Under the pieces are notes generated by a model that saw only the letters and a program-made list of their open reading frames with translations, searched no databases and was not told the origin of the DNA. Positions 32,001 to 42,850 of a stretch of DNA of 64,000 nt are shown in pieces. Positions within the stretch are counted from its first letter, which is position 1. Every line of letters begins with the position of its first letter. The translations under genes were made by a program, and so were the position numbers. Source of the stretch: Plotosus lineatus (Eukaryota; Chordata; Actinopteri; Siluriformes; Plotosidae); NCBI GenBank assembly GCA_024760905.1, contig CM045732.1, positions 51,440,496 to 51,504,495 on the forward strand, given 5' to 3'.

Positions 32001-33924
32001 GCCTCCCTGGCGTGGTGTTTTGGGCATGTCCAACTGGGAAGAGACCTCAGGGTCGATCTAGAACACGCTGGAGGGATTATGTCTCTTGGCTGGTCTGGGA
32101 ATGCCTCATTGTACCCCTGGAAGAGTTGAAGGAAGGGACTGAGGAGAGGAACATTTGAACTTCATTGCTTAGGCTTCTGCCCCCATGATCTGACCTCGGA
32201 AATAATGATAATTGGGCTCCTGAGTGTTGCATCAACAAGGTGCGTTACTATTAACAGGAAGATTGCAAGTTTGAATCCAGTTCAATGCTACAGCCTCCAT
32301 GACCAGGAGTCCATGGGTGTTAGTCAGCTGAGCTCTCATGGTAGGGAGGGATGGCATACGCTCACTTCCCTGTCACTCGCAGGGAATGCCAACTAATCAT
32401 AGGTGTCTGTGAGCTCATTCGTATGAGGGGACGGATAGCGCTTTCCCTCCACAGTTTGGAGAAGGTGGGTGGCTTGCATTGCATGTCATGTGTGCATGCT
32501 TTTGCCCCTTGCTGGTTGGCGGCAGTTGTGTGGTAGGGAAGGCAATAGTTGATGGGTGGAAATTGGACATTAATAAATTAGGGAGAAAATGGAGGGAAAT
32601 CCAAACATTTTTTAAATTTATTAATTTGTTCGGGTTTCTGTGTTGTTCACTGGAAAAATACAACTAATGCTTAAACATTGTAAAGAAACCAGAAAAGAAA
32701 ATGTCGGTGTTGAAGGAAAATGAATATTTTTAGGAGGAAACTGGAAGGATCTTCATGAAGTTCTCTGAAAAGAAGTTTTGGAGCTGAGAAAGGAAAATGC
32801 TTCCCAGTATACCGGATGGTGAGATGTTTGACATTTTGTTCATTCTAGCGAGTAAACTCTGTTATTCTTATTGTTTAGGACTTTAGCAGCTGTTAAACCA
32901 AATGAACAGGATGGTGTTCCATTCTACATCTACGAACATTACACTGTAGCTTCTGATTCTGGAGATACATAAGAACCAAATACAGCCTTGCATGTATATG
33001 ACTGAAGAATATCCTCAGAATGATCATCGCCAGCTGCTTCCATTGGGGTACAAGACCAACACGAGTTTACTTTCAGTCCTAATGACAATTTTCACACTGT
33101 TTTTGTACATTTTTTTATTATATTATGACTGTTTGCACATATTCCATACAGTTTATTTATTCACTGTATATTGATCCTTATTTGCCTCAATTTTTGTACA
33201 GTATGTATTTGCCTTAATGTTTGTACAAGCTTAACCAAAATGTATGTTTGTACAGTGAGTGGTTAAACTGGAGTCAAATTCCTTGTTTGTGTATGCAAAC
33301 TTGGCCAATAAAACTGATTCAAATTCATAAATTACATGATGTCTCTGTTTTTCATGCTGCTGGTAATGTTTCACTAGAACATTTTTTGCAGGATAGATTT
33401 ATATGTCCCAAACATTATGTATCCATATGTTTTATAGACGTACGTGTGTGTGTGTGTGTGCAACATTCTGAATGCTAGTGTATACTATACATGAATTATT
33501 AGGTTTCCCAATCGTGAGAAGTCTCCTGACAGACATTCAAAGTGGGTCGCTGCGTGCAGGAGGGCAGATGCAGCACCATCGAAGTCGGCCTTAGTATGTA
33601 GTGTCCACTTTGAAGAAGCAGCGATTGATCGGACAGGTCAGATTGTACGACTTCGAACAGGAGCAGTTCCTACGAAACTGAAGTTGCTTCCCCGTCTTCT
33701 GGTTAGTATAATAAGTAACTTTGTAAAAATAATAATAATAATTTCACAAATTAGTTTTAATTTTGTATACGCAGTTGTCATGTAATAAATATTTCATGCA
33801 TTTTTTTTTTCTTTTTTTTTTTTAGAAAACAAAAAAACGTCGTTCAACTCGAACAGCACAACCTGTGCAAAAGCTACCTACAGGAAATGTTCCAGAGCCA
33901 TCTTCATCAGAAGGAGAAGCCATG
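26033..33924 (+). CDS. THAP-domain zinc-finger protein, 5' part; 3' end not resolved
   Basis: Exons 26033-26148, 33503-33701 and 33826-33924 join in phase, giving 138 codons so far. After a basic start (KRKKRK, a possible nuclear signal) comes a THAP finger: C-x4-C in ECFAFNC, RSAGITFHKFP, a Trp in HSKWVAACRRAD, the C-x2-H pair in VCSVHF, and the closing AVPT. This is the C2CH signature of THAP DNA-binding proteins, some of them domesticated from P-element-type transposases. The third exon is a hydrophilic linker ending in SSSEGEAM before GTATGT. I could not find later exons, so the paralogue cannot be named. The 7.35-kb first intron holds three LINE pieces and an unidentified exon pair. Confidence 0.75.
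26149..26769. other. THAP intron 1, unassigned
   Basis: AT-rich, with no repeat family or exon recognised. Confidence 0.45.
26770..27130 (+). promoter_or_regulatory. CpG-rich island with CCAAT boxes; possible second promoter and first exon
   Basis: Contains the palindrome ATTACGTAAT (about 26783), ATTGGCCAA (26824), GCCAATGG (about 26857), a (CG)n stretch at 26898-26908, and an open frame from about 26760 to a donor-like GGAG|GTAAAG at 27127. The CpG density contrasts with the flanks. The first ATG in the region (27019) opens MSRKVLTKERQTKSSKLENH but meets a stop before the donor, so the coding assignment is doubtful. It could drive the unidentified exons at 32733-32985. Confidence 0.45.
27131..27877. 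other. THAP intron 1, unassigned
   Basis: AT-rich DNA with nothing recognised up to the target duplication of the RTE insertion. Confidence 0.45.
27891..28663 (+). mobile_element. RTE-like LINE, 5'-truncated, with 13-bp target duplication
   Basis: GTTACTAATAGGT occurs exactly at 27878-27890 and 28664-28676. Between them lies the C-terminal RT part ([20 protein letters not shown], then [12 protein letters not shown]), a frameshift near 28280, and the same 3' tail as the copy at 19400, ending in (GAA)n. Stops and frameshifts are few. Confidence 0.93.
28751..29398 (+). pseudogene. RTE-like endonuclease domain, interrupted
   Basis: Frames 28751-29122 and 29132-29398 encode an apurinic-endonuclease-type fold: VVSAYAPQAG, then VVIGADFNGHVAAG (catalytic Asp/Asn) and STQVDYILCRRC. 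A stop at 29120 and frameshifts after 29390 break it. The N-terminal part is missing. Confidence 0.85.
29793..30707 (+). pseudogene. RTE-like reverse transcriptase domain, truncated at the 3' side
   Basis: A long open frame reads through the RT blocks: GKAVGPDDIPVKGWKCPGEV, NYRGIKLMSHTMKLWERIVE, QFGFMPRKSTTDVVFALRML, LEKAYDRVPREELWYCM, then [10 protein letters not shown] (about 30510) and a SKTEYMCVND thumb. It stops matching the family at GGAGGATTTTA (30700-30710) and runs into DNA-transposon sequence, so the trailing residues are not LINE. The usual 'DLEKAYD' reads VALEKAYD, so the first catalytic Asp is changed. Confidence 0.88.
30870..32190 (+). mobile_element. Degenerate LINE related to the 12518 element
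   Basis: Broken frames carry GGPPITVAEVVKKLICGWAL, VGLSWLTHLWL, MCFVGLEKAFNHVSSAVLWG, FILVRLGVCQGCSFSPILF-like sequence and FKYLGVLLMSEGRVEWEINR-like sequence in order, which is the RT of the same LINE type as the minus-strand copy at 12518. Many stops and indels show an old insertion. It lies in THAP intron 1. Confidence 0.8.
32191..32640 (+). repeat. Unassigned repeat-like stretch after the LINE
   Basis: Contains 'gcaagtttgaatccagttca', a B-box-like motif, and a short body with 'gggaaggcaatagttgatgg'. It could be another old SINE; no second copy was found in the window. Confidence 0.35.
32733..32985 (+). pseudogene. Unrecognised exon pair of a decayed or alternative gene, with poly(A) signal
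   Basis: A segment between TTTTTAG (ends 32732) and ATG|GTGAGA (32818) and a second from 32880 to TAA (about 32968-32972) join in phase as KENASQYTGWTLAAVKPNEQ, followed by DGVPFYIYEHYTVASDSGDT and stop. AATAAA at 33307 lies about 330 bp downstream. Upstream in the first segment, DLHEVL, a TGA, then KEVLELRKEN looks like a coiled coil with an in-frame stop. The second segment is also in phase with THAP exon 1 (AA|G). I do not recognise the family. Confidence 0.4.
33307..33312 (+). terminator. Poly(A) signal AATAAA
   Basis: CCAATAAAACTG, downstream of the unidentified terminal exon and before THAP exon 2. It would end a short transcript from this intron. Confidence 0.5.
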
Positions 33925-34054
33925 GTATGTTTATTTTTAGTTTCTTAGATATTTAATTGCAGCATTGTTAATCCTCAGCAACAATTCAGTGTAATATGTA
34001 TCCACAGTTTTCCCCTGACGGTTTTTTAACATGATTAGAAATGCATTTTAGGTA

Positions 34055-34421
34055 GGGGCAGTGGTGGTCTAGTGGTATAGGGCGCTGGATCGCTGATCCA
34101 AAAGGTTGGGGGTTCGAGTCCCACTCTCCACAAGGTTGTCACTGCCCCCCCATCCCCATCCCCAGTGCAGCTAACTGGGTTTTCAAAGGCGGGCCATGTC
34201 TCTCACTGTCTATGGTGAGAGGCATGTAAAAGAACCATTGCTGACTTTCGTAAAGAGTAGCTGCAAAGCCGTCAGCGTGTTTCTGTCCCTTGCTAAAAAA
34301 GGGTTGTGACAGGAAGGGCATCCGACGTAAAAACCTCTGCCAAATCAAACGTGCGAATCAGATGATTCGCTGTGGCAACTCCCGAGTAAAAGGGAAAAAG
34401 CCGAAAGGAAGACAGACAGAC
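34055..34421 (+). repeat. Full-length SINE head 1 with RTE-like tail A, 18-bp target duplication
   Basis: AGAAATGCATTTTAGGTA flanks it at 34037-34054 and 34422-34439. Internal promoter: A-box-like 'tggtctagtggtatag' and B-box 'GGTTCGAGTCC'. The tail carries 'gattcgctgtggcaactccc' and 'aaaagccgaaaggaag', then a GACA repeat. Confidence 0.95.
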
Positions 34422-34596
34422 AGAAATGCATTTTAGGTACTACAGATACATGTATGGCAAACAGACATGTATGGCTTGATATTGTAACTTTTTTTTTTTT
34501 TTTTTGCTGCTTGTATGAGGACAAAAAAACCTAAAACATATTATCTGTCAACTCTCATTCTATTCTACATTTTTTTTTTACTCAGAATCAGATATA

Positions 34597-34981
34597 CAGT
34601 AATCCCTCTGTGGTTTTTTTCAAAAATTTAATTGAAATTTTTAAAAAATAAGGGGAAAGTTAAGGAAAATGCTGCAAAACAAGGCCAATTATGCAAAAAA
34701 GAAAAACCCGAAACAAACAAAAACTAACCCAACAAAACTATTTACATTTTTATGTGAGGTGTGCATCTGAGTGTGCGCGTGCACCCCTATGTATGTGTGT
34801 ATTTATATTTTATTTACATCTTGTGCATTATTTTTGAATGTTTAATTGTTATTCTAAGCATTTGTAGCGTTTAATATGTATTTATTAATATCATACATGT
34901 ACATATACATCAGTCAGGGGGGGGGATCGGTGGTCGCGGGGGTCTCAGTCCCCATTAACTGCAGAAAGTGAGGGATCCCTG
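34597..34981. mobile_element. 'cagtgat-cctc' MITE, 385 bp
   Basis: Ends CAGTAATCCCTCTG and AGTGAGGGATCCCTG with TA on both sides. The interior is shared with 59823 and 63198 ('acaaggccaattatgcaaaa', 'gtatttatattttatttaca'). Confidence 0.88.
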
Positions 34982-35199
34982 TATAGCAGTTCAACATCAT
35001 GTATAGTAGTAAAGCAGATCTGGATAATTTCATTATTTTATTTTTTGTTTGATACTTGTATTATTTTAGTTATTTTAATGTATTACATGTTGGTATATTT
35101 TGGTGCTAAACTGTGTTGAGATTGAAGGAGGTGAGAGAAATTAAATTGAACATTTCACGTGTCAAGAAATTAGTTTAATTTATTTTTACACAAACAAGT

Positions 35200-35552
35200 C
35201 TGTCTGTCTTCCTTTCGGCTTTTTCCCTTTTACTTGGGAGTCGCCACAGCGAATCATCTGATTCGCACGTTTGATTTGGCAGAGGTTTTTACATCGGATG
35301 CCCTTCCTGTCACAACCCTTTAGTAAAGGGACAGAAACACGCTGACGACTTTGCGGCCTACTCTTTACGAAAGTCAGCAATGGTTCTTTTACATGCCTCT
35401 CACCATAGACAGTGAGAGACATGGCCCGCCTTTGATAACCCAGTTAGCTGCACTGGGGGGGGACAGTGACAACCTTGTGGAGAGTGGGGCTCGAACCCCA
35501 AACCTTTGGATCAGCGATACAGTGACCTATACCACTAGACCACCACTGCCCC
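35200..35552 (-). repeat. Full-length SINE head 1 with tail A, 12-bp target duplication
   Basis: ACACAAACAAGT at 35188-35199 and 35553-35564. Inverted relative to the copy at 34055, about 780 bp away. Confidence 0.93.
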
Positions 35553-35859
35553 ACACAAACAAGTATCATCTGTAAACATACACTTTTGAATAATAAACAG
35601 AATTAAAATGGTCAGCACTACTGGAATAAAATGTTTGCATGTTATGAATGACAGTCATGATGACAATTACATGATGACAATTACATTGTTTTTTAATTGA
35701 TAAATAACAAGTATTTATTCTGTACTATGTATTCCATGACAATAAAAAACACACTATGATATCACGTTAAGTAGCAAATAAACCCACAGATCGCCTTCTC
35801 GTGGCATTAAAACATTTTCTTTATGCTCATTTCCCCCACTGTTTAGCAAAAGCCCACAA

Positions 35860-36125
35860 GAAACACTTTCGAAGATGGCGTCATGTTGACACCGCGGAAG
35901 CGATCTGTGACACATCTATCTTTTTAGTATGTCTGTGTGTGGAAGAGCCACTGATTGGCCAAGAACTATATACGCCCACAATTCAAAGAAGATCATTCGT
36001 GAAGAACTTGAAAAAGTAACCAATAATAATTGGGGTTGCTGCGAACCTCCTAAGTAAACGAGCACTGATTGGTGCTCGTAAAGTATCCTAGACTTAAGTG
36101 AATTCAGTACTACATGCGTCACAGA
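35860..36125 (+). promoter_or_regulatory. Candidate GSTZ1 promoter
   Basis: Several CCAAT/ATTGG boxes: CTGATTGGCC (35951), CCAAT (36020), ATTGG (36029 and 36068), and a CRE-like TGCGTCAC (36115). More CpG than the flanks. It lies 310-580 bp upstream of the proposed GSTZ1 start. Confidence 0.5.
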
Positions 36126-36436
36126 TATATGTTTGGGATTCGATGGAGTCGATTACAAGACTCGATTCATCTTAAACAATGATTTGACATCGTCGCTGTA
36201 GAGTTCATTTTGAACAGCTGAATCTGAGAATTGAGTCAATTTTTTTTTTTTGAGGACTGAGTGGGAGACTTATGTGTTTTTACAGAAATGGTAGTATGTT
36301 GTGGGACACTGATAAGTATTAAGGTCTGTTAGAATAGTTGGTGATGGTTCATCAGTGAAGTAATTTTGGAATAAAGTGTGATTCAAATCCAACACGTGAC
36401 TTCATCTCCTCTCCAAAAACCAGAGACAGCATAAAA

Positions 36437-39400
36437 ATGCCAACATCCGGTGCATGTTTAATAAAGGTAATACCCCATAGGCACCATGCAACATTCATTG
36501 AACGTATTGACCATCTGGTTAAAATCATCGAAACCTGCTTAGTCACGAGGTTGTGGTAGTGAGAGGAGGATTTTTGGGACTCCTTCTCATTGGCTCTTTT
36601 GATGAAAGGATTTTAACCCCTGAACACTGTGTCTATATCATACCATGGCCTCTCCAGCTAAGGTTCAACTGTTTTTAGCACCCGTGCTGTATTTTTGTTA
36701 TTTTTAACTCATCGAACTAATAAAAAAAATGTTCCTTTGTTTTTAATTCACATTTTTCATATTTTTCAGCCGGTGCTTTATGGATATTTCAGAAGTTCCT
36801 GTTCATGGAGAGTGCGGATTGGTAAGCTGCGTTAAATGTACTGCATGCACAATATCTCCAGATGATGGTTTAGATGTTAACTGGGATCAAGGTTCAGGCG
36901 TATTTTATATACAAACATGTTTGATACCAAGTAACAGAAAAAAGAGGGCGCTTTCCATCAACCAATTGATGAGATTTCCTTTTGGCTTTTTCCCTTTTTC
37001 AGGGGTCGCCACAGCGAATGATTTGCATGTTTGATTTGGCGTAGGGTTTTACGTCGGATGCCCTTCCTAACACAACCCTTTAGCAAGGGACAGAAACACG
37101 CTGACGGCTTTGTGGCTACTCTTTACGAAAGTCAGCAATGGTTCTTTGACATGAACCTCTCACCACAGACAGTGAGAGACATGGCCCGCCTTTGATAACC
37201 CAGTTAGCTGCATTTGGGGGGGGGGGGGGCGACGGTGACGACCTTGTGGAGAGTGGGACTCGAACCACCAACTTTAGGATCAACGATCCAACGCCCTATA
37301 CCACTAGACCACAACTGCCCCAACCAATTGAAATGCTTAATTCTTCCATGACTCCAGTATGAAATGACCTTCTCAGGTTTCTGCAGTCATGGAGTTCTAT
37401 CCAGCCGGGAATTGTGTGATCCTACTACTAGGGTCTTGTGGAGCTCTACTGACCCTGGGTGAAGGTGGCGTACACCCCATCACTGCAGAACCACACACTT
37501 TTTTTCAAAGGTAATCTGGACCAGCCAATGAGACTAATGTCTTAGTGTGAGAGGAAACTGGAATCACCTGGAGGAAACCCACACAAGCATAGGGAGAACT
37601 TGCAGAAAGCTACACAGACATCTGAGCCCAGGACTCAACTGTAGGGTCAGCTTGCTGTGGGGCCGATGTGTTTATTACTCTGTTACCGTGCCACCCTTCA
37701 GCTGGGACTGGTTTTTGTTCATTTGCTCCATTTCATATGAAAGTAACTTGACCTTTCTTTTGTTTTCAACCCTTCAATTCCACTCCATCTTAACATCCCT
37801 GTATTTTTGCAATTTCACCAGCTTTTGCCCTGAAGGGCATTGAATATCATCAGGAACCAATCAACCTCATCAAGGATGGAGGCCAACAGGTAAGCGTACA
37901 GTATAGATCTATCTGTAGTGTGAAGGTCTTTTAATTTGTCTCGTATAAATATCTGAATGCTCTTCAGTGTGTTTTGTATTATGTGGCTGTGACGCTGTGC
38001 GTCTGCTTCAGCTTGCAGATCAGTATAAATCACTCAATCCAATGCAGCAAGTGCCTGCAGTAAAAATTGATGGCATCACTTTGTCTCAGTCAGTAAGTTC
38101 TCACATTTTATTCATTAATTTTCTGAACCGCGTAATCCTAATTAGGATCGCGGGGAGGCTGGTGCCCACCTCAGCCTACTCTGGGCGAGGATGGGGTACA
38201 CCCTGGACAGCTCACTAGACCATCGCAGATATTAATGTATTAATATACGGTTAGTTTTTGGTAAACCTACACAAACTGCTACAGCGTTAACGGGGGTGTG
38301 TGTGTGTGTGTGAGAGAGAGAGATTCCTTTTGAGATCTCGCTTATTAATTTAATGTTTTTATATTTTATATCCCATAATTACAAACAATAAAATGCAACT
38401 TTTCTGCTTTTAATGTGTGATGCTTATAAATGAGAGTTTTGCCAGTCTACAAATCTTGGCAACAGCACATTATAGTTCTCCATATTAATAATTTAGTTTG
38501 CAGGATAAACTGAAATGATGTGAGATTAGCAGGAAATATTTTCAGATTTTTTTTTTGTTTTGTTTTTTTTTTTTTAAATCTGCTTTTGTATTTTATTTAT
38601 TAATTTATTCGGTGTACTGTATAGTGTCAGTCAAAAGTTTGGAGACACATTCTACTTCAGTTAGAATGAGCAGGTAACACCACTATAAAAGGCTCTTTTT
38701 TTTTTTTCCTACTTCTTCCCCTGAAGTTATGCTGAAATCCACTGTACCCATAAATCTGAAAATCTTTCCGCAGTTAAAGTTGCGATGAAAGTACAATGGG
38801 CCGTCATTCGACTTGGAATTTGGAAAATCATGAACTTGGCCAATATCCAACCTGTCTGTTATTCCACTGATATAAATTAAATACGAGGTGATGTATCAAT
38901 ATAAACTAATACACGTTTTATAAATAAACACTTCAAGTACATGTGCTCATAAAACAAAAACAGCGCTGAAGTAATATGGCATTTTTGATTTTTAGATATA
39001 TTAGTATATGAGTGAATTCAGGTCCAGTGATGATCCCCTTTGTTCTTATAAAGATAAGCACCAGTAAACAAAACAAAAAAAATAGACTGTATTCAAACTT
39101 TTGACTGGTGGTGTATTTGCTTAGAGGTTAGACGTGACATAAGGTTGGACAGCCTGTGCCCGTGTCCACATTGATAAATACCAAACTTTGTTTGAAAATA
39201 ACCACATGCCCACTTTGGTCATACGTTTGTTTTGGAAATTAGGTCTGGTCAGTGAGTGAGGAGAAAACAGCCCGAGAGGGGAAACCACTCCATGTACTCA
39301 ACACACTCATTCACAAGTTGTCAAACAGCAGCCCATCAGATTAAACTGTAGAGCAGACAGAAGGGACAGATTAATGTTATTTGTTTATATACACATCTCT

Positions 39401-42249
39401 GACTCTAGCTGGCTATTATCCAGTACATTGACGAGACTCGACCCAGCCCACGTCTCCTTCCTGCTGACCTAAAACAGCGAGCTCAAGTGCGCATGATCTC
39501 GGACATTATCGCATCTGGGATCCAGCCTTTACAGGTGTGTGTATTTTAATATGTAAATAAAATACCTGTGGTTTTTGATATGAACAAATCAGAAAGAATC
39601 TTACTTGGCCATAAATTGCAGTCTGTAATAAAAGGGAAAATGTTTTGCACTTTTCTTTCCTCATTATGCCTACAATACTGTACAATGGGTTCAATCAGCA
39701 CCAAATAATACTGAAACCATGCCCTGAGCAACAATAAATAATATACAGGGAGCCCAAAACTCCAGAGTCGTAGTGCTCGAGTGTAGTGTGAGCCAAGTCA
39801 GCATGCGCGTAACGTGACGAATGGCTCACACATATAAACCACGAAATACATGATATTGCATTTTGTGTGACTGATGACTTAAAGAACAGCTTTCATTTCA
39901 TATTAATCAGGTTATTTTATTATTGTTGGAATAATACATTATTTTCAGAACCTTTATGTGATCCAGAAAATCGGTGCAGAAAAGGTACAGTGGGCTCAAC
40001 ATTTCATCAACAAGGGATTCCAGGGTATGTAATTCAGATTTTTCACTACTGTGTACTTCATATCTCCAGTTCCATCTGTTTAATATACGCTGTAATTAGG
40101 GAGGTTGTATGTGAAGCAGTTAAACCTTAATTTGTCAAATACTGCAATGATTTATCCTTGCAGCCCTCGAGTCGGTCCTGAAACAGACGGCTGGAACATA
40201 CTGCGTTGGGGATGAGGTAATAAAACATTTTCCAGTGAGCACGCTGGTTTACCCTGATTACATTTAAAAAAATTGTCTTCTTTAATTCAAGGTCCTTTAA
40301 CTATATTGAACACTTTATTAGCAACACATGTATGCTTGCACATTAGTCATATGACAATGCATAAAATCATGCAGTATGGACCGGAAGCCCCAGGTAATGT
40401 TTATCAACCAGCAGAACAGGGACATAAATATGACCTCAGTGGCTTTCAATGGAACACGGTTGGTGATGTCAGAAGGATCGGTTTGAGTATTTCTCCAAGT
40501 GCTAATTTTGGGATTTTCATTTAGATCAGTCTCAAGTTCATTTAGTAAGTGTTTAGATCTAGAATAAGCATATTCATCCAGTAGTCTACAGATAGAAATG
40601 CCTTGTTAAGAGAGGTCAGAGAATGGAGGGGCATTTGCTGAATGAAGGCTAAAGTAGCTCAGATTACCACTTGTTACATTATTGATGGAGTTCTCATCAC
40701 ATTGAACTTTGAGATCATTAGAAAAGGTCATGTTGGAGTCCCTCTCTCTCATCCAAGAACCAAAAGCTATGGCTGCAACACATCCAGGTTGAATATATCT
40801 TACAGACTAGAAAACATGGACTTGGCATACCTTGAGTCAACAGTTTAGACTGGTGGAGTGATGACTCTTCTTCGCCTAATGATGACGAGGCATAATAGTG
40901 CACCATGTCCAAAAGCAAAAGCCAAATTAAACTAGTTTTCTGAACATATCCATCATTGGCCTTCCCCAAACCTGAATCCAATAGTATTTTTGGGGTGTGA
41001 TCAAATGAGTCGCAACATGAGCACTTAGAAAACTCAGTAAGATTTAAATACAGTGGTACCTCACCTTACGATAGTCCCAGCAAACGAAAAAGCCAGATTA
41101 CAAAAACATTTTCCAAAATCTCTGTATACGAAACAAGTTCTCCTTATGAAACGTGCCAAACGCAACATTCAAACAATGCACGAGCTGCTCTCCCATTGAC
41201 TATCTTCCAACATCCTGCCCCGCTGGCCTCCCATCGGCCATCTTCCAACATCCCAGCCTGCTTGCCTTCCATTGGCTATTATGGAGCTGCATCTCCCATA
41301 ATGGTTTTCATGTAAAGGACAGAATTACTGTTGTTTCATGAGTTTTTTGAGTCATTGCAACTTTATTTTTTTGACTCAGGCTTTTAACCGTCCATAAACA
41401 TTTGTAAGATTATAACTCGAAGAAAACATGGTCCACACATGTGTGATTTCTGGTGCAAGTGAAAAGAAGCGGGCTCATGGCATGCGGTTGAGTGATATCG
41501 CAAAGGAATATGGCCAAACCAATCGGTATGATATTGAAGCAGAAGGAGGTCTTAAAAGGTTTACTTTTATCATTTTTAAAAGGGTTTATGGGGTAGTATT
41601 GGGGCCTTGGAACAAATTACACGTTTTACATGTAAAATGCGGTTCAACTTACGAAAAATCCAGGTTAAGAAAAAGGCTCTGGAGCGGATTACTTTCGTAA
41701 GGTGAGGTACCACTGTATATAAACACACATGGATGTGACTCTTAGAAATGTTTCAGGCCAAGTGGGTTCTGACTGAGTATCACCATGTAGCTAACAAAGT
41801 GTCATGTCTGATTGGAGGGCTTTTAAAAAATATTTTATGCATAGTATGTTTTGAGCCATTTAAAGATTAAAATGAAAAGATCAGATTAAAGAGTTCTAGA
41901 ATAAAAAGCATACAGTATTAATGTCCATTCCTATATACTTTAAATTCATCTGTTGGTAAACTTCTCTACTTTAGATATCCATGGCAGACATTTGTCTTGT
42001 ACCCCAGGTCTACAATGCTGAAAGGTATACATGGTTCTTTGTCAAAGTTTAAATGTGATCCTGCAGCTTCCAATACTTCAGGTATATAAAAAGTGTGTTT
42101 TGTTTATTTTTCCCCCCAAAAGGTTTAACGTGGATCTCGACCAGTATCCCACAATCAAGCGAATAAATCAGACCCTAATGGAGCTTGAGGCCTTCAAAAC
42201 CAGTCACCCATCCTGCCAACCCGATACGCCTGATGACCCGAAAGCATAA
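36437..42249 (+). CDS. gstz1: Maleylacetoacetate isomerase (glutathione S-transferase zeta)
   Basis: Catalyses glutathione-dependent isomerisation of maleylacetoacetate to fumarylacetoacetate, the penultimate step of tyrosine breakdown; cytosolic. Exons: 36437-36466 (proposed first exon, [10 protein letters not shown]), 36770-36821, 37822-37889, 38012-38092, 39409-39534, 39949-40024, 40164-40216, 41975-42024, 42123-42249. All phases close, giving 220 residues (human 216). The zeta-class active site [11 protein letters not shown] is at residues 17-27. The thioredoxin-fold part continues with [15 protein letters not shown], followed by the helical domain ending [14 protein letters not shown]. 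The first exon is the weak point: it is in phase and begins with ATG but has no homology support, so a different start further upstream is possible. ATTAAA at 42301 is a likely poly(A) signal. Confidence 0.93.
36970..37320 (-). repeat. SINE head 1 with tail A, 11-bp target duplication
   Basis: CAACCAATTGA at 36959-36969 and 37321-37331. It lies in the GSTZ1 intron 36822-37821, antisense to the gene. Confidence 0.92.
37430..37697 (-). repeat. SINE head 2 copy
   Basis: The complement shows 'gggtggcacggtaacagagt', 'gcatttccacctgcttgtgt'-like body and 'tgaacccagggtcagtagag', a diverged head 2 SINE in the same GSTZ1 intron. Confidence 0.65.
38110..38225 (-). repeat. SINE tail-B fragment
   Basis: 'gcgtaatcctaattaggatc' and 'gcctactctgggcgagga' are the complement of the tail-B block. 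Confidence 0.75.
38296..38322. repeat. (TG)n(AG)n microsatellite
   Basis: TG repeat running into an AG repeat in a GSTZ1 intron. Confidence 0.9.
38621..39114. mobile_element. Tc1/mariner-type MITE, about 490 bp
   Basis: Left end 'gtgtcagtcaaaagtttgga' and right end 'tcaaacttttgactggtggt' are inverted repeats within TA-rich flanks. No coding content. It is in the GSTZ1 intron 38093-39408. Confidence 0.85.
39535..39948. other. GSTZ1 intron, nothing recognised
   Basis: No repeat or exon signal recognised between the two flanking GSTZ1 exons. Confidence 0.5.
40300..41000 (+). mobile_element. Degenerate Tc1-like transposon, 5' half
   Basis: Begins 'gaacactttattagcaacac', the typical end of a widespread fish Tc1 family, then 'ataaaatcatgcagtatgga', 'ggtttgagtatttctccaag' and the diverged transposase region ('aaatgccttgttaagagagg', 'aaccaaaagctatggctgca'). 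No intact frame. It is in the GSTZ1 intron 40217-41974. Confidence 0.8.
41051..41715 (+). mobile_element. Tigger/pogo-type deletion derivative, 665 bp
   Basis: CAGTGGTACCTCACCTTACG at 41051 and its inverted copy ending 41715, flanked by TA. A decayed N-terminal transposase piece ('gcatgcggttgagtgatatc', 'ggaatatggccaaaccaatc') corresponds to the better-kept frame at 57191. Confidence 0.87.
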
Positions 42250-42354
42250 ATCTCATTTTAAATGTAAAATTAATTACTGACTGAACAGAACCAAAATCAG
42301 ATTAAAGTTTTCCCAGAGGACCTTGCTCATACTTGTTTTTGTAAGAATCGGAGA

Positions 42355-42490
42355 TTCTTCTTCTTGTCCTTTCAGCTTTTCCCTTCAGGGGTCGCCACAG
42401 TGAATCATCTGCCTCCATCTCACCCTATCCTCTGCGTCTTTTTCTCTTACACCAACTGCCTTCATGTCCTCCTTCACCACATCCAAGAAT
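42355..42490 (-). mobile_element. RTE-like LINE 3'-end fragment
   Basis: The complement is 'ggatgtggtgaaggaggaca' through 'gtgaggatagatgg'-like sequence, 'cgacccctgaagggaaaagc' and a GAA tail. It lies between the convergent 3' ends of GSTZ1 and the kelch gene, 106 bp after the GSTZ1 stop. Confidence 0.85.
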
Positions 42491-42850
42491 CTGAGATCTT
42501 TAAATAAATGAAATGTTGAACAAAAAGAAATAAGGCAATTACAACAGTTGTGAAAGTGATTTTTTTTTTTAAAAAACCAAGTTTGATTCCTTCTAATAGT
42601 TGGGAAATTATTTATTGGACAAAGCTGATGTTTAAATCTCTGGAAATGTTAGACAACACTACCAAATACAGTAATATAAATGCATAAATAAATAACAGTA
42701 GCTGCCAAGCAGCCGTTTAAATCTGTAAAATCCAGTTTTAAAAATTCCTTAAGTTCCATTTTCTCATAAGTGCAATTACGGTTTAGGAATAAAATCGGCA
42801 CCACCAAAGTCAGGTTTAACCATACAGCATTCCACTGTGTTGCTTTATAT

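Noticed and set aside
32690..32985. Geminin-like coiled coil in the exon pair
   Set aside because: The LKENE...LRKEN resemblance needs two frame changes, and the C-terminal peptide does not match geminin as I know it.
34075..34130. Possible tRNA gene (A and B boxes)
   Set aside because: No cloverleaf anticodon arm, and it is followed by SINE body, tail and target duplication; it is a SINE head.
35860..35895. GSTZ1 start at the ATGGCGTCATGT near 35872
   Set aside because: The frame stops after three codons and no donor is in phase.
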